From the NCBI GenBank assembly GCA_003696765.1, contig RFFX01000036.1, positions 1-57,761 on the forward strand: a stretch of 57,761 nucleotides of DNA, read 5' to 3'. The notes beneath the pieces are model-generated. The model was not told the origin of the DNA. It did no database searches and saw only the letters and a program-made list of their open reading frames with translations. Made by a program: the position numbers and the translations under genes. Below, one piece after another: positions 34,859 through 43,315 of this stretch. The stretch comes from Zetaproteobacteria bacterium. Its GTDB lineage: Bacteria; Pseudomonadota; Zetaproteobacteria; Mariprofundales; J009. The first letter of the stretch is position 1; each line of letters starts with the position of its first letter.

Positions 34859-35661
34859 CGAAAGAGCAGATCCTCGTACCGACGTCGGGAGAGCACGCGC
34901 AGCACCTGCCCAACCTCGATCGGACCGGCGATCCCCTTCCGAGTCAGCCGGAAGATCCGGTATCCGCAACCACCCATCATCCGCAGCAGCGCATCCACGC
35001 GCACCCCGAAGCGCTCCTCCATCAACCGGGGATCGAGCTCGATCAACCATGCCGGACGACAACGCCGGATCGTCTCACGGGCCCCACGAAGCGCATGCAG
35101 TTCCGCCCCCTGGATATCGAGCTTGACCAGAGCCAACGAAGGCCATGAGCGTGCCTCCATCAGCGCGTCGATCGTCTGCGTCTCCACCTCGACGGCTCCC
35201 TTGCCCGATGCAACCGTCAACACATGATCACCGGGATGGAAGGGATTGATGCGCAACGACCCACTGCCGACATGGTCGGAAACGGCGACAGGCAACACCT
35301 CCACCCTTCCATCGGCGATCGCTTCCCGCAGGCGGCTGCGCAACCGTCGAAGATTCCGTGCTTCGGGCTCCAGTGCCAACACACGCCCGCCACAGTGTAC
35401 CCAACGGGCGAAATAGTCGGTGTAGAATCCTATATTCGCCCCGACATCCATGACGTATGCCCCTGGAGGAATCAGCGCCCGAAGATGGCGGGCGGCCGGA
35501 GCCTCATAGAAACGTTTGTAGCAGAGATAGCCCCACTCCACCCCCCGGGCCACCCACGGCCGATCGAGCAGACCGATACCGCAGGCGGCGGCATATCCCC
35601 GGAGCAACAGCCGCTGCACCCGAGGGAGATCGCCGTCGCCCGTCACCAGAGCGTTCCACAC
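34855..35661 (-). CDS. FkbM family methyltransferase
   Basis: A 268-residue methyltransferase. The SAM site is YVMDVGANIGFYTDYFARWV, then RVLALEPEARNLRRLRSRL, and the FkbM hallmark is SLALVKLDIQGAELHALRGA. Such enzymes O-methylate sugars in polysaccharides and antibiotics. GTG at 35661 is the first start in the frame and no better start was seen. It ends in a GTGA overlap with the GT39-like gene and lies 43 bp after the fused methyltransferase-GT2 gene, so the three form one minus-strand unit. Confidence 0.87.
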   Translation of the reverse strand: MWNALVTGDGDLPRVQRLLLRGYAAACGIGLLDRPWVARGVEWGYLCYKRFYEAPAARHLRALIPPGAYVMDVGANIGFYTDYFARWVHCGGRVLALEPEARNLRRLRSRLREAIADGRVEVLPVAVSDHVGSGSLRINPFHPGDHVLTVASGKGAVEVETQTIDALMEARSWPSLALVKLDIQGAELHALRGARETIRRCRPAWLIELDPRLMEERFGVRVDALLRMMGGCGYRIFRLTRKGIAGPIEVGQVLRVLSRRRYEDLLFR

Positions 35662-35704
35662 GCCGGCCGCCCGACGTACATCCCGACTCCCGGCGCCGGA
35701 CTCC

Positions 35705-37108
35705 TCACGACTGTTTGATCCGACGGAATGCCTTCCAACTCATGCGCAACAGCAGCCAGCCGTGACGCCAACGGTCGATGTTGGTCGAACCGTAGCTGCG
35801 ACGACGATACCGCACCGGAAGATCGAGAATCTTGAGATTGAGCATCGTCGCACCGAAAAGCAGGTCGAAATCACCGAACGGATCGACGCTGCCCGACTGA
35901 CGACGCAACCGCTCGATCCGCAGATAATCACGCCGATAGAGCAGTTTGGTCCCGCACAGGGTATCGCGCAACGGCTGATCGAGCAGCCAGGTGAATAGCA
36001 GACTGAAAAACTTGTTCCCCACCCGATTCAGGGTCTGCATCGCCTCCTCCTCCATGGGGTAGATCAGGCGACAGCCATTGACGAACTCGGCACGGTTGGA
36101 AACGAGGAGACGATAACCTCGCGCCAGATCTTCCGGCGGAACGGTCAGATCGGCATCCAGGATGGCAAGGATCTCCCCCTTGGCCAGTGCAAAGCCGGCA
36201 CGAACGGCATCCCCCTTGCCCCTGCCCGGCTGGGTCACCGACCGGATGCGCAGTTCCCCTGAGCCATACTGTTCCACCACCCGTGCGATCTCCTCCGCCG
36301 TCCCATCCGTCGACCCTCCCTCAACGAAGATCAACTCGGTGAACGCCCCCATGCGAGGCAGACGCCGTACCGCGGCATCGATCGTACCCGCTTCGTTCCG
36401 TGCAGGGACGATGACCGAAATCGACGGCTGCTGCGGCAACCGACAGGTCAGCGGACGGGCGATCACACACTGGACCAACCCGAACAGACGCACCCCCGGA
36501 AGATGGACCAGCCAGCGGTTGCACAGAGACGCGAGCAGGGGCAGGGGCAAGGGGAGCAGAAGGCGCATCCGGGTGCGTACCGCCTCGAATCCCGAAATCT
36601 GAAGGAAGATCCGCAAATCTCCGAGATTGATCCAGTTGTGTATCCCTTCCGGCATTTTCCATCCACAACGCTCGGCCATGGCCAACAGGGGACGCCACAG
36701 ATGGTTGTAGCTGTTGATCAGGATGCGGGTGCGCGGATGGCAGATCCGTGCCAACCCTTCGAGCACGCCTTGGACATCGACCAGATGGCCCACCAGATCG
36801 GAAAGCACGATGTAGTCGAAGGGGGCGGAAAAACCAAGCGCCTGCGCATCCATCACTGCAAGGTGCAGGTCGGGATAGCGCGCTCTGGCGAGCTCCACCA
36901 TACGCGGGCTGAAGTCGATGCCATACCTGAGACGGTTGGGCAGGGCCGCCAGAAGATCGCCGGTGCCGCAACCGATCTCCAACACCGTGCCATCCTCCGG
37001 AATATTGGCCTTGAGCCATCGGATCAGCTCCGAGTAGTAGTACCGGTTCCTGCGCACCCAGCGCGGACGCTCCTCTGCCATGGCGTCGAATCGGGCACGC
37101 AAGCTCAT
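35705..37108 (-). CDS. Bifunctional SAM methyltransferase-GT2 fusion
   Basis: A 467-residue two-domain protein. Residues 1-190 form a class I methyltransferase with TVLEIGCGTGDLLAAL near 42-57 and FDYIVLSDLVGHLVD. Residues from about 225 form a DPM1-like GT2 domain: ISVIVPARNEAGTIDAAV, LIFVEGGSTDGT, GRGKGDAVRAGF and ILDADLTVPPED. Proteins of this fused type are known in surface-glycan loci. I chose ATG 37108 (MSLRARFDAM); ATG 37120 would add four residues. It may methylate and link a sugar or lipid carrier in one step. It is transcribed divergently from the GT39-like gene at 37192. Confidence 0.85.
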   Translation of the reverse strand: MSLRARFDAMAEERPRWVRRNRYYYSELIRWLKANIPEDGTVLEIGCGTGDLLAALPNRLRYGIDFSPRMVELARARYPDLHLAVMDAQALGFSAPFDYIVLSDLVGHLVDVQGVLEGLARICHPRTRILINSYNHLWRPLLAMAERCGWKMPEGIHNWINLGDLRIFLQISGFEAVRTRMRLLLPLPLPLLASLCNRWLVHLPGVRLFGLVQCVIARPLTCRLPQQPSISVIVPARNEAGTIDAAVRRLPRMGAFTELIFVEGGSTDGTAEEIARVVEQYGSGELRIRSVTQPGRGKGDAVRAGFALAKGEILAILDADLTVPPEDLARGYRLLVSNRAEFVNGCRLIYPMEEEAMQTLNRVGNKFFSLLFTWLLDQPLRDTLCGTKLLYRRDYLRIERLRRQSGSVDPFGDFDLLFGATMLNLKILDLPVRYRRRSYGSTNIDRWRHGWLLLRMSWKAFRRIKQS

Positions 37109-37191
37109 CACGGATCCCATCGCCTGACAGGAAACACATCCGCGCTTTCGGCTTGCCGCCCCCGGATACGACCGACAGCATCGCCCCAATC

Positions 37192-38694
37192 ATGTCTTCC
37201 CCCACTGTTCCCCGTTCCGATCCAGACCACCGTACCTCCTCGCTGCTCCTGTTGTTCCTGATCACCCTGGGGCTGCTGATCCGTCTCTCCTACATCGAAC
37301 AAACCGAGGTAGACCATCCGATCCGAGCGGACGCCCTCCACTATGTCACCTACGGATACAACCTCTACCGACACCACACCTTCTCCCTGGCCACGGGAGA
37401 GCAGCCGATCCGTCCCGACTCCTTCCGCTCTCCCGGCCTTCCGCTGCTCATCGCCGCGGCCATCGCCGCCGGGGGAGAACGCTACTGGTACGACACGCTT
37501 TTGCAGTGGCAGGCGATCCTCGGCACACTGGTGGTGGCACTCACCTACCTGACGGGACGCCGCTTCCTCTCCCGCACAGCGGCATTGGGCGCCGCCACCC
37601 TCACCGCCATCTCCCCCCACCTGGTGGCCATGGGGGGATATATCCTGACCGAAACCCTCTTCTCCTTCCTGCTGCTGCTCTCTCTGTGGCTCTTCCTGCT
37701 GCTGGCCGGGCGAAGCGGCACGCAGATGGCGGAAGCTCCCTCCACCCTGTTGCTCGCCATCGCGTGTGCCATCGCCTTCGGATGCGCCTGGCTGACCAAC
37801 GAGACGGCCCTCTTCATCCCCTACCTCCTCATCCTCTTCCTGCGAAGGCGGGAGCGGCAAAGCACGACGACCACCCCGCTTCCCCGCCGCACCATCGCCG
37901 TCATGCTCGTCCTCTTCACGCTCTTCCCACTCACCTGGAACCTGCGCAATCTGCTGGAACAGATCCCGCCCCAACTGCGCGGGCAGGCGCGGGCACTCGC
38001 CACCATGGCCCACGGCAGTTATCCGGACTACCTCTACAAGAACCCGGAACTGCGCTACTATCCCTACCGTGACGATCCACACTTTCAGGAATACAGCGCA
38101 TCATTCTCCAACTTCATCCGCATCCTCGCCCATCGTGCATCCGAGGAGCCGCTGCGCTACCTGCGCTGGTACCTGTTCGACAAGCCGCGCACACTCTGGA
38201 CCTGGAATATCCTGCAGGGCCAGGGAGATGTCTACGTCTACCCGGTGACCCGCTCCCTCTACCAGAATGATCCCCTGTGGGATGTCACCCGCCGGGCGAT
38301 GAAGTTGCTCCACCCCGTCATCCTGCTGCTGGCGCTGGCCGCACTCCCTCTCTGGCTGCGCCGTCGCAAACAGGAGGCGGACGCAACGCCCGCCACCGCC
38401 CCGGTCGGGGCAGGGGTGATGATGCTCCTGCTGATCTACTACACCCTGCTATACAACTGCTTCGCCACCTGGCCCCGTTACGCCGTCCCGTTGCGCCCCG
38501 AGCTCTACCTCTGGAGCATGTGGGGGCTGGAGGCACTCGTCACGATCATCCTTCGACGACACAGCTGCCCCACGTCACCAGCCGATGGACAGCACCGCAA
38601 CCCTCCCCATCCCGCCGCTCTGCACGATGGCCATACAGACACCATCGTCATGGACAAGGCGATCGACGCGCACCCCGTGAACCGTGCAGGATGA
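37192..38694 (+). CDS. GT39-like membrane glycosyltransferase
   Basis: A 500-residue PMT_2-type GT-C protein. After an N-terminal transmembrane helix (LLLLFLITLGLLIRLSYI) comes the loop RADALHYVTYGYNLYRHHTFS with its acidic residue, then SFRSPGLPLLIAAAIAAG, the R-x-PG motif of the family. TDxTA-like WLTNETALFIPYLLILFL and further helices follow. The soluble C-terminus is short. The first 84 bp upstream are shared with the divergent methyltransferase-GT2 gene and must hold both promoters. The acceptor is unknown. Confidence 0.85.
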   Translation: MSSPTVPRSDPDHRTSSLLLLFLITLGLLIRLSYIEQTEVDHPIRADALHYVTYGYNLYRHHTFSLATGEQPIRPDSFRSPGLPLLIAAAIAAGGERYWYDTLLQWQAILGTLVVALTYLTGRRFLSRTAALGAATLTAISPHLVAMGGYILTETLFSFLLLLSLWLFLLLAGRSGTQMAEAPSTLLLAIACAIAFGCAWLTNETALFIPYLLILFLRRRERQSTTTTPLPRRTIAVMLVLFTLFPLTWNLRNLLEQIPPQLRGQARALATMAHGSYPDYLYKNPELRYYPYRDDPHFQEYSASFSNFIRILAHRASEEPLRYLRWYLFDKPRTLWTWNILQGQGDVYVYPVTRSLYQNDPLWDVTRRAMKLLHPVILLLALAALPLWLRRRKQEADATPATAPVGAGVMMLLLIYYTLLYNCFATWPRYAVPLRPELYLWSMWGLEALVTIILRRHSCPTSPADGQHRNPPHPAALHDGHTDTIVMDKAIDAHPVNRAG

Positions 38695-38704
38695 TTGCGA
38701 CCCG

Positions 38705-39448
38705 ATGATGCAGACCTGCTCGGTCATCATTCCCACCTTCAACGAAGAGGCGACCATCCTCCGGCTGCTGGAGCGGGTTGCCCGAACCCGGCCCGAGGAG
38801 ACCACGCTGGAGGTGATCGTGGTCGACGACTGCTCCACCGACCGGACGGAGCAGCTGTTGCGGGAACGGCCGGAACTCTACCACCGCTACATCCGGCTGG
38901 AGCGCAATCAGGGCAAGGGCGGGGCCGTCATCGCCGGCCTCAGGGCGGCAAGCGGTGACATCATCCTGTTTCAGGACGCGGACCTCGAGTACGACCCCGC
39001 AGACTACCCCCGCCTTCTCGCCCCCTTCCGCGCCTTCGGCGCCGATGTGGTCCTGGGCAGCAGGCTCTCCGCCCCGCCCTGCACCCGGGTGTTCTACTTC
39101 TGGCACAAGGTGGGCAACCGCTGCATCACCCTGCTGTTCAACCTGCTCAACAACACCACCTTCACCGATATCTACTCCTGCTATCTCGCCTTCCGCCGAC
39201 CACTGATCGACCCGGACGAACTGCGCAGCCGCGGCTGGGAACAACAGGCCGAAATCCTCAGCCTGCTGGCGCGCCGGGCGGAGCGGCTCTATGAGGTGCC
39301 GATCAGCTACCACGGCCGCAGCTACGAAGAGGGAAAGAAAATCAAACCGCACCATGTCTTCGGCGTCGTCGGGGCGATCATCCGTTACCGCATGACGGCC
39401 GCAGGCCGAAGGAGGAACAACCATGCCGATCGATCCACCCACCGATGA
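38705..39448 (+). CDS. Glycosyltransferase family 2
   Basis: A 247-residue GT2 enzyme of the DPM1-like group: SVIIPTFNEEATILRLLERV, VIVVDDCSTDRTEQLL, NQGKGGAVIAGL and FQDADLEYDPADYPRLL. It lacks C-terminal transmembrane helices. The conserved end block PISYHGRSYEEGKKI is typical of enzymes acting on lipid or nucleotide-sugar substrates. ATG at 38705 (or 38708) was chosen over an upstream GTG at 38684, because AGGA precedes it at reasonable spacing and the start overlaps less with the upstream gene. The cupin gene overlaps its end. Confidence 0.85.
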   Translation: MMQTCSVIIPTFNEEATILRLLERVARTRPEETTLEVIVVDDCSTDRTEQLLRERPELYHRYIRLERNQGKGGAVIAGLRAASGDIILFQDADLEYDPADYPRLLAPFRAFGADVVLGSRLSAPPCTRVFYFWHKVGNRCITLLFNLLNNTTFTDIYSCYLAFRRPLIDPDELRSRGWEQQAEILSLLARRAERLYEVPISYHGRSYEEGKKIKPHHVFGVVGAIIRYRMTAAGRRRNNHADRSTHR

Positions 39449-39875
39449 GGAGCGGGCCGCGTGGCCCGGGCAGGTGATCGTCCCCCTGCCGGAGCCCTTC
39501 ACCGATGCACGCGGCATCATCCAGCCGCTGGTCGATCTTCCGATGCGAAGCGCCGTGCTGATCACCTCGGAGGCAGGCACCGTCCGTGCCAACCACTACC
39601 ACCGGACCGACTGGCATTTCTGCCTGGTCCTCTCCGGTACCATCGACTACTACCACCGCCCGCACGGCAGCAACGCCCCACCCGAGAAGGTGACCATTCG
39701 GGCGGGGGAACTCTTCTTCACCCCGCCGATGGTCGACCATGCGATGTATTTTCCCGAGAAGACCCGCTTCCTCACCCTAGGGCGCAACTCCCGCCGTCAG
39801 GAGGTCTATGAGGCGGACGTCCACCGCATCCCGCCGCTGGTGGAACCACCGACGAAGGGGGGGAGCGGGGATTGA
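39423..39875 (+). CDS. Cupin-fold protein, probably a sugar epimerase or isomerase
   Basis: A 150-residue cupin. The first cupin motif is VRANHYHRTDWHFCLVLSGTIDYYHRP, with metal-type histidines, and the second is AGELFFTPPMVDHAMYFPEKTRFLTLG. Similar stand-alone cupins are found in deoxysugar operons. The gene overlaps GT2 (26 bp) and the C-methyltransferase (TTGA). Function as a sugar isomerase/epimerase is inferred from this company only; a sensor or dioxygenase fold is possible. Confidence 0.7.
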   Translation: MPIDPPTDEERAAWPGQVIVPLPEPFTDARGIIQPLVDLPMRSAVLITSEAGTVRANHYHRTDWHFCLVLSGTIDYYHRPHGSNAPPEKVTIRAGELFFTPPMVDHAMYFPEKTRFLTLGRNSRRQEVYEADVHRIPPLVEPPTKGGSGD

Positions 39876-41110
39876 CCCTGAAGCAGCGCCACGACTGCCG
39901 GCTCTGCCATGGGGAGGGGCTCATCCCGGTGCTGGAGCTGACGCCCACGCCGCCGGCCAACGCCTTCGTCACCGAAGCGGAGCGGCACCACCCCCAGCCA
40001 TGTTATCCGCTCACCCTCATGTTCTGCCCCACCTGCCACCACCTGCAACTGCAGGAGGTACTCGACGCAGCCACCCTCTTCCGCCACTACCTCTACGTCT
40101 CCGGCACATCCCCCGCCTTCGTCCGCCACTTCACCCGCTATGCCGACCAGCTGCGGGGTCTGGCCGCGCTGGAGGCGGGAGCGCTGGTGGTCGAGATCGG
40201 CTCCAACGACGGCACCATGCTGCGCCGTTTCCGGCAGCACGGCTGCCGGGTGGTCGGCGTCGATCCGGCGATCGAGATCGGTCGGGAGGCCACGGCATCC
40301 GGCATCCCGACCATCACCGCCTTCTTCACCCGCTCGGTGGCCGCCGGGATCGTCGAACGAGAGGGGAAGGCCCGTTGCATCGTGGCCAACAACGTCCTGG
40401 CCCATGTCGACGACCTGGACGAGATCCTCCATGGGGTGCGCTTGCTGCTCGCCGACGACGGCCTTTTCGCCTTCGAGGTTTCCTGGTTCGCCGATGTGAT
40501 CGACCACTGCCTGTTCGACACCATCTACCACGAGCACCTCGACTACCACACCGTCGCCCCCCTGCGCCGTTTCCTTCGGCGCCACGAAATGGAGCTGGTC
40601 GGCGCCCTGCCACAGCAGAGCCACGGGGGATCGATCCGCTGCCTGGTCCGCCACCGCCGGTCGGCAGGGGAGATCGACGCATCGGTGGCACAGGCCATCG
40701 CCCGGGAACGCTCGCTGGGGCTGGATCGGCCGGAGACGATCCGCGCCTTCGGCCGCCACATCGACGCCGCGGGCGCCAGGCTGCAGCAGCTGCTCGCCGG
40801 GCTCACACAGAAGGGGCGGCGGATCATCGCCTACGGCGCCCCGGCCAAGGCGACCACCCTGATGTACCACTTCGACATCGATTCTCCGACGATCGAGGCG
40901 ATCATCGACGACAATCCGCGCAAGCAGGGTCGCTACTCGCCGGGCAAGCACCTGCCGATCGTCGACGCCTCCATCCTCGAACACGATCCCCCCGACTGCA
41001 TCCTGATCCTGGCGTGGAACTTCGCCGAAGCGATCATGGAGAAGCTGGCCGCCTTCCGCGCGGGCGGTGGCCGCATTCTCGTTCCATTACCCCAACCTCG
41101 ACTGATCTGA
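39872..41110 (+). CDS. Sugar C-methyltransferase (Methyltransf_13/23/14 architecture)
   Basis: A 412-residue enzyme with the three-part architecture of NovU/TylCIII-type sugar C-methyltransferases. The N-terminal zinc-binding part has CRLCHGEG and MFCPTCHHLQL. The SAM domain has VVEIGSNDGTMLRRF. The C-terminal Methyltransf_14 part has YGAPAKATTLMYHFDI and LILAWNFAEAIMEKL. These enzymes place a methyl group on carbon 3 of a dTDP-4-keto-6-deoxyhexose. The TTG start at 39872 overlaps the cupin stop (TTGA). With the neighbouring SDR and oxidoreductase genes it points to a branched or methylated deoxysugar. Confidence 0.88.
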   Translation: MTLKQRHDCRLCHGEGLIPVLELTPTPPANAFVTEAERHHPQPCYPLTLMFCPTCHHLQLQEVLDAATLFRHYLYVSGTSPAFVRHFTRYADQLRGLAALEAGALVVEIGSNDGTMLRRFRQHGCRVVGVDPAIEIGREATASGIPTITAFFTRSVAAGIVEREGKARCIVANNVLAHVDDLDEILHGVRLLLADDGLFAFEVSWFADVIDHCLFDTIYHEHLDYHTVAPLRRFLRRHEMELVGALPQQSHGGSIRCLVRHRRSAGEIDASVAQAIARERSLGLDRPETIRAFGRHIDAAGARLQQLLAGLTQKGRRIIAYGAPAKATTLMYHFDIDSPTIEAIIDDNPRKQGRYSPGKHLPIVDASILEHDPPDCILILAWNFAEAIMEKLAAFRAGGGRILVPLPQPRLI

Positions 41111-41112
41111 CC

Positions 41113-42189
41113 ATGACCGACGACCACCATCTGCCACAAGATCTCACCGACACCACCCGACTTCTAGGAGAGACCGTCGAGGCCTTCGCCGGCAAGCGGC
41201 TGCTCATCACCGGAGGAAGGGGCTTCCTCGGCCGCCATTTCGAGGCGCTCTTCCGCCACCTCAACGCCACCGTCCTGAAGCCGAACCCCTGCCGGCTGCT
41301 GCTCATGGACAATCTGATCACCGCAGGGGCCGCCGGGCAGCGGAAGCCATGCGATACGAAGGAGGGAACGATCACCTTCCTCCACCACGACGTCACCCAT
41401 CCCTTCGACGACGGCGAAGGAGTCGACTACGTCATCCACGCCGCCGGCATCGCCAGCCCCTATTACTACCGTGCCTACCCGCTGGAGACGCTTGAGGTCG
41501 CCACCACCGGTTGCCGCAACATGCTCGATCTGGCCACCCGCTACCGCGCCCGGATGATCTTCTTCAGTTCGAGCGAGATCTACGGCGATCCCGATCCGCG
41601 CCACGTCCCCATTCCCGAGAGCTACCGCGGAAACGTCTCGGTGGCGGGGCCGCGCGCCTGCTACGACGAGAGCAAACGGCTGGGGGAGACCCTCTGCCAC
41701 ATCTACCACGAGAAGTTCGGCACCCACACCAACGTCATCCGTCCGTTCAACGTCTTCGGTCCGGGCATGCAGGAGCTGGACTACCGGGCACTACCCAACT
41801 TCGCCAGCCGCATCAAGGGGGGGCTGCCGCTCAACATCTACGGCAGCGGCGACCAGACCCGCACCTTCTGCTACATCGTCGATGCCTTGAACGGCTTCCT
41901 GCGGGTCGTCGCCCGCGGAGTTCCGGGCGAAGCATACAACATCGGCACGCCCGGTCCGGAAGTGTCGATGTTCGAGCTGGTGGACTACATCGAACAAGCG
42001 TTGGGACGGAAGATCCCCTGCCACACCATCGAGTACCCGGACAGCTACCCGGCCGACGAACCCCGCCGCCGCTGCCCCGAGATCCGCAAGGCACGGCTGC
42101 AGCTCGGCTACGAGCCGGCGATCGACCTGGTCGAAGGATTACGGCGCTTCTTCTCCTGGACGGAAGCGCACTACCGCGGGGTGCAGTGA
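41113..42189 (+). CDS. NAD-dependent epimerase/dehydratase, UDP-glucuronate decarboxylase-like
   Basis: A 358-residue extended SDR. The dinucleotide loop is LLITGGRGFLGRHFEAL. The catalytic Tyr-x3-Lys is in ARACYDESKRLGETLCHIY-like sequence (RACYDESKRLGE), a wording typical of UDP-xylose synthase/UDP-glucuronate decarboxylase, and it is followed by IRPFNVFGPGMQ. The substrate could still be another nucleotide sugar, since the family includes dehydratases and epimerases with similar motifs. ATG at 41113 follows the C-methyltransferase stop by 2 bp, and it overlaps the Gfo/Idh gene by GTGA. Confidence 0.87.
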   Translation: MTDDHHLPQDLTDTTRLLGETVEAFAGKRLLITGGRGFLGRHFEALFRHLNATVLKPNPCRLLLMDNLITAGAAGQRKPCDTKEGTITFLHHDVTHPFDDGEGVDYVIHAAGIASPYYYRAYPLETLEVATTGCRNMLDLATRYRARMIFFSSSEIYGDPDPRHVPIPESYRGNVSVAGPRACYDESKRLGETLCHIYHEKFGTHTNVIRPFNVFGPGMQELDYRALPNFASRIKGGLPLNIYGSGDQTRTFCYIVDALNGFLRVVARGVPGEAYNIGTPGPEVSMFELVDYIEQALGRKIPCHTIEYPDSYPADEPRRRCPEIRKARLQLGYEPAIDLVEGLRRFFSWTEAHYRGVQ

Positions 42190-43232
42190 CGCCGCCCCCT
42201 CCCCTGGCCCTCGGCCTCATCGGCCCCGGGGCATGGGGCGCCCACTACATCCGCACCATCTCTACCATGGCGGGCATCCGCCTGACCCGTATCGCCGGGC
42301 GCCGACCGGAACGGCTCCGCCCCTATGCGGACCAAGGATACAACATCGCCCACCACTGGCGGGAGCTGATCGAGGCCGACGACCTCGACGGAGTCATCGT
42401 CGCCACCCCCACCTCGACCCATGCCGACATCGTCCGGGCGGCGATCCGCCGCCGCCTTCCCGTGATCGTCGAAAAGCCGCTCACCCTCGATCCGGGAGAG
42501 GCAGCGGAGCTGCTGGAGGAGGCCCGCGCACATCATGCCACCGTCCTGGTCGACCACATCCACCTGCACAACCCCGCCTGGCACGCGCTCAAGGAAGCGC
42601 TGGCCGCCGACGCGGCGCCGATCCACCACATCACCGCCATCGCCGGCCGCCGCGGGCCATTCCGCCGCGACACGCCGGTGCTGTGGGACTGGGGGGTGCA
42701 CGACGCGGCCATGCTCCTCGATCTTCTCGGCCGGCCCCCGGAGCGGGTCGATTGCCGCATCACTCCCGACCCTCCGGGCGAGCTGGTAGAGCTCCTTCTG
42801 ACCTTCCCGGAGGGGATCTCCGCGTCGGTCACCGTCGGCAACAACCTCCAGCGGCGGATGCGCCGCTTCACCGTCCATACGGACCGGCAGTCCCTCTGCT
42901 TCGACGACACCCTTCCGCAGAAGCTATGGCGTCTTCCCCCCGCCTCGGAACAGGCCGGTGCGCAGGCCCCTCCGACCGGAGGAAGGGCGCTGCCCCATCC
43001 ACGGCAAGCACCGCTGATAAGGCTGCTCGACCACTTCGCCGCACGGATCCGCGCCGGACAAAGCGACTGGAGCGACCTGCAGCTCGCACGGGCGGTGACC
43101 GGGTTGCTCCACCGCTGCCAACTCCAGGCCGTTGATGCGCGGAACGGCGCGATGCCGCCCTCGCCTGCGCTCTTCGATCGCCGTCAAGCAAAACGTCCAT
43201 GGACGGACGTTTTGCGGTCGGATCGGAAATGA
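42186..43232 (+). CDS. Gfo/Idh/MocA family oxidoreductase with a repeat-derived C-terminus
   Basis: A 348-residue NAD(P)-dependent sugar oxidoreductase. The Rossmann loop is LGLIGPGAWGAHYIRTI and the EKP motif is in VIVEKPLTLDPGEAAELL. The second domain has WDWGVHDAAMLLDLLG with the catalytic-type aspartate/histidine. It probably reduces or oxidises a nucleotide-sugar keto group in the sugar pathway upstream. From about base 43166 the frame runs through repeat copy I, so the last 22 residues (including ALFDRRQAKRPWTDVLRSDR) come from the repeat and the stop lies at its edge. The ancestral protein was probably shorter. Confidence 0.85.
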   Translation: MTPPPPLALGLIGPGAWGAHYIRTISTMAGIRLTRIAGRRPERLRPYADQGYNIAHHWRELIEADDLDGVIVATPTSTHADIVRAAIRRRLPVIVEKPLTLDPGEAAELLEEARAHHATVLVDHIHLHNPAWHALKEALAADAAPIHHITAIAGRRGPFRRDTPVLWDWGVHDAAMLLDLLGRPPERVDCRITPDPPGELVELLLTFPEGISASVTVGNNLQRRMRRFTVHTDRQSLCFDDTLPQKLWRLPPASEQAGAQAPPTGGRALPHPRQAPLIRLLDHFAARIRAGQSDWSDLQLARAVTGLLHRCQLQAVDARNGAMPPSPALFDRRQAKRPWTDVLRSDRK

Positions 43233-43300
43233 CGGCTTCGCAAGAAGCCGGCATCCGCGACCAGGATGGTTGCGCAGCAGATCGGCCGCCTGCGCAGGGC
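43166..43300 (-). repeat. Five-hairpin repeat, copy I (M2-M1 plus M5-M4-M3 of a second unit)
   Basis: M2 remains as its second arm (CGCTCTTCGATCGC). M1 at 43188-43215 is a perfect 11-bp stem (GCAAAACGTCC/GGACGTTTTGC). A second unit begins at 43231 with M5 (GGCTTC/GAAGCC), followed by M4 (GCGACC/GGTTGC, with a G-T pair) and a decayed M3. It covers the end of the oxidoreductase gene and the leader of the acyl-CoA synthetase gene. Confidence 0.82.
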
Positions 43301-43315
43301 GGAGATGGCGGTGTC

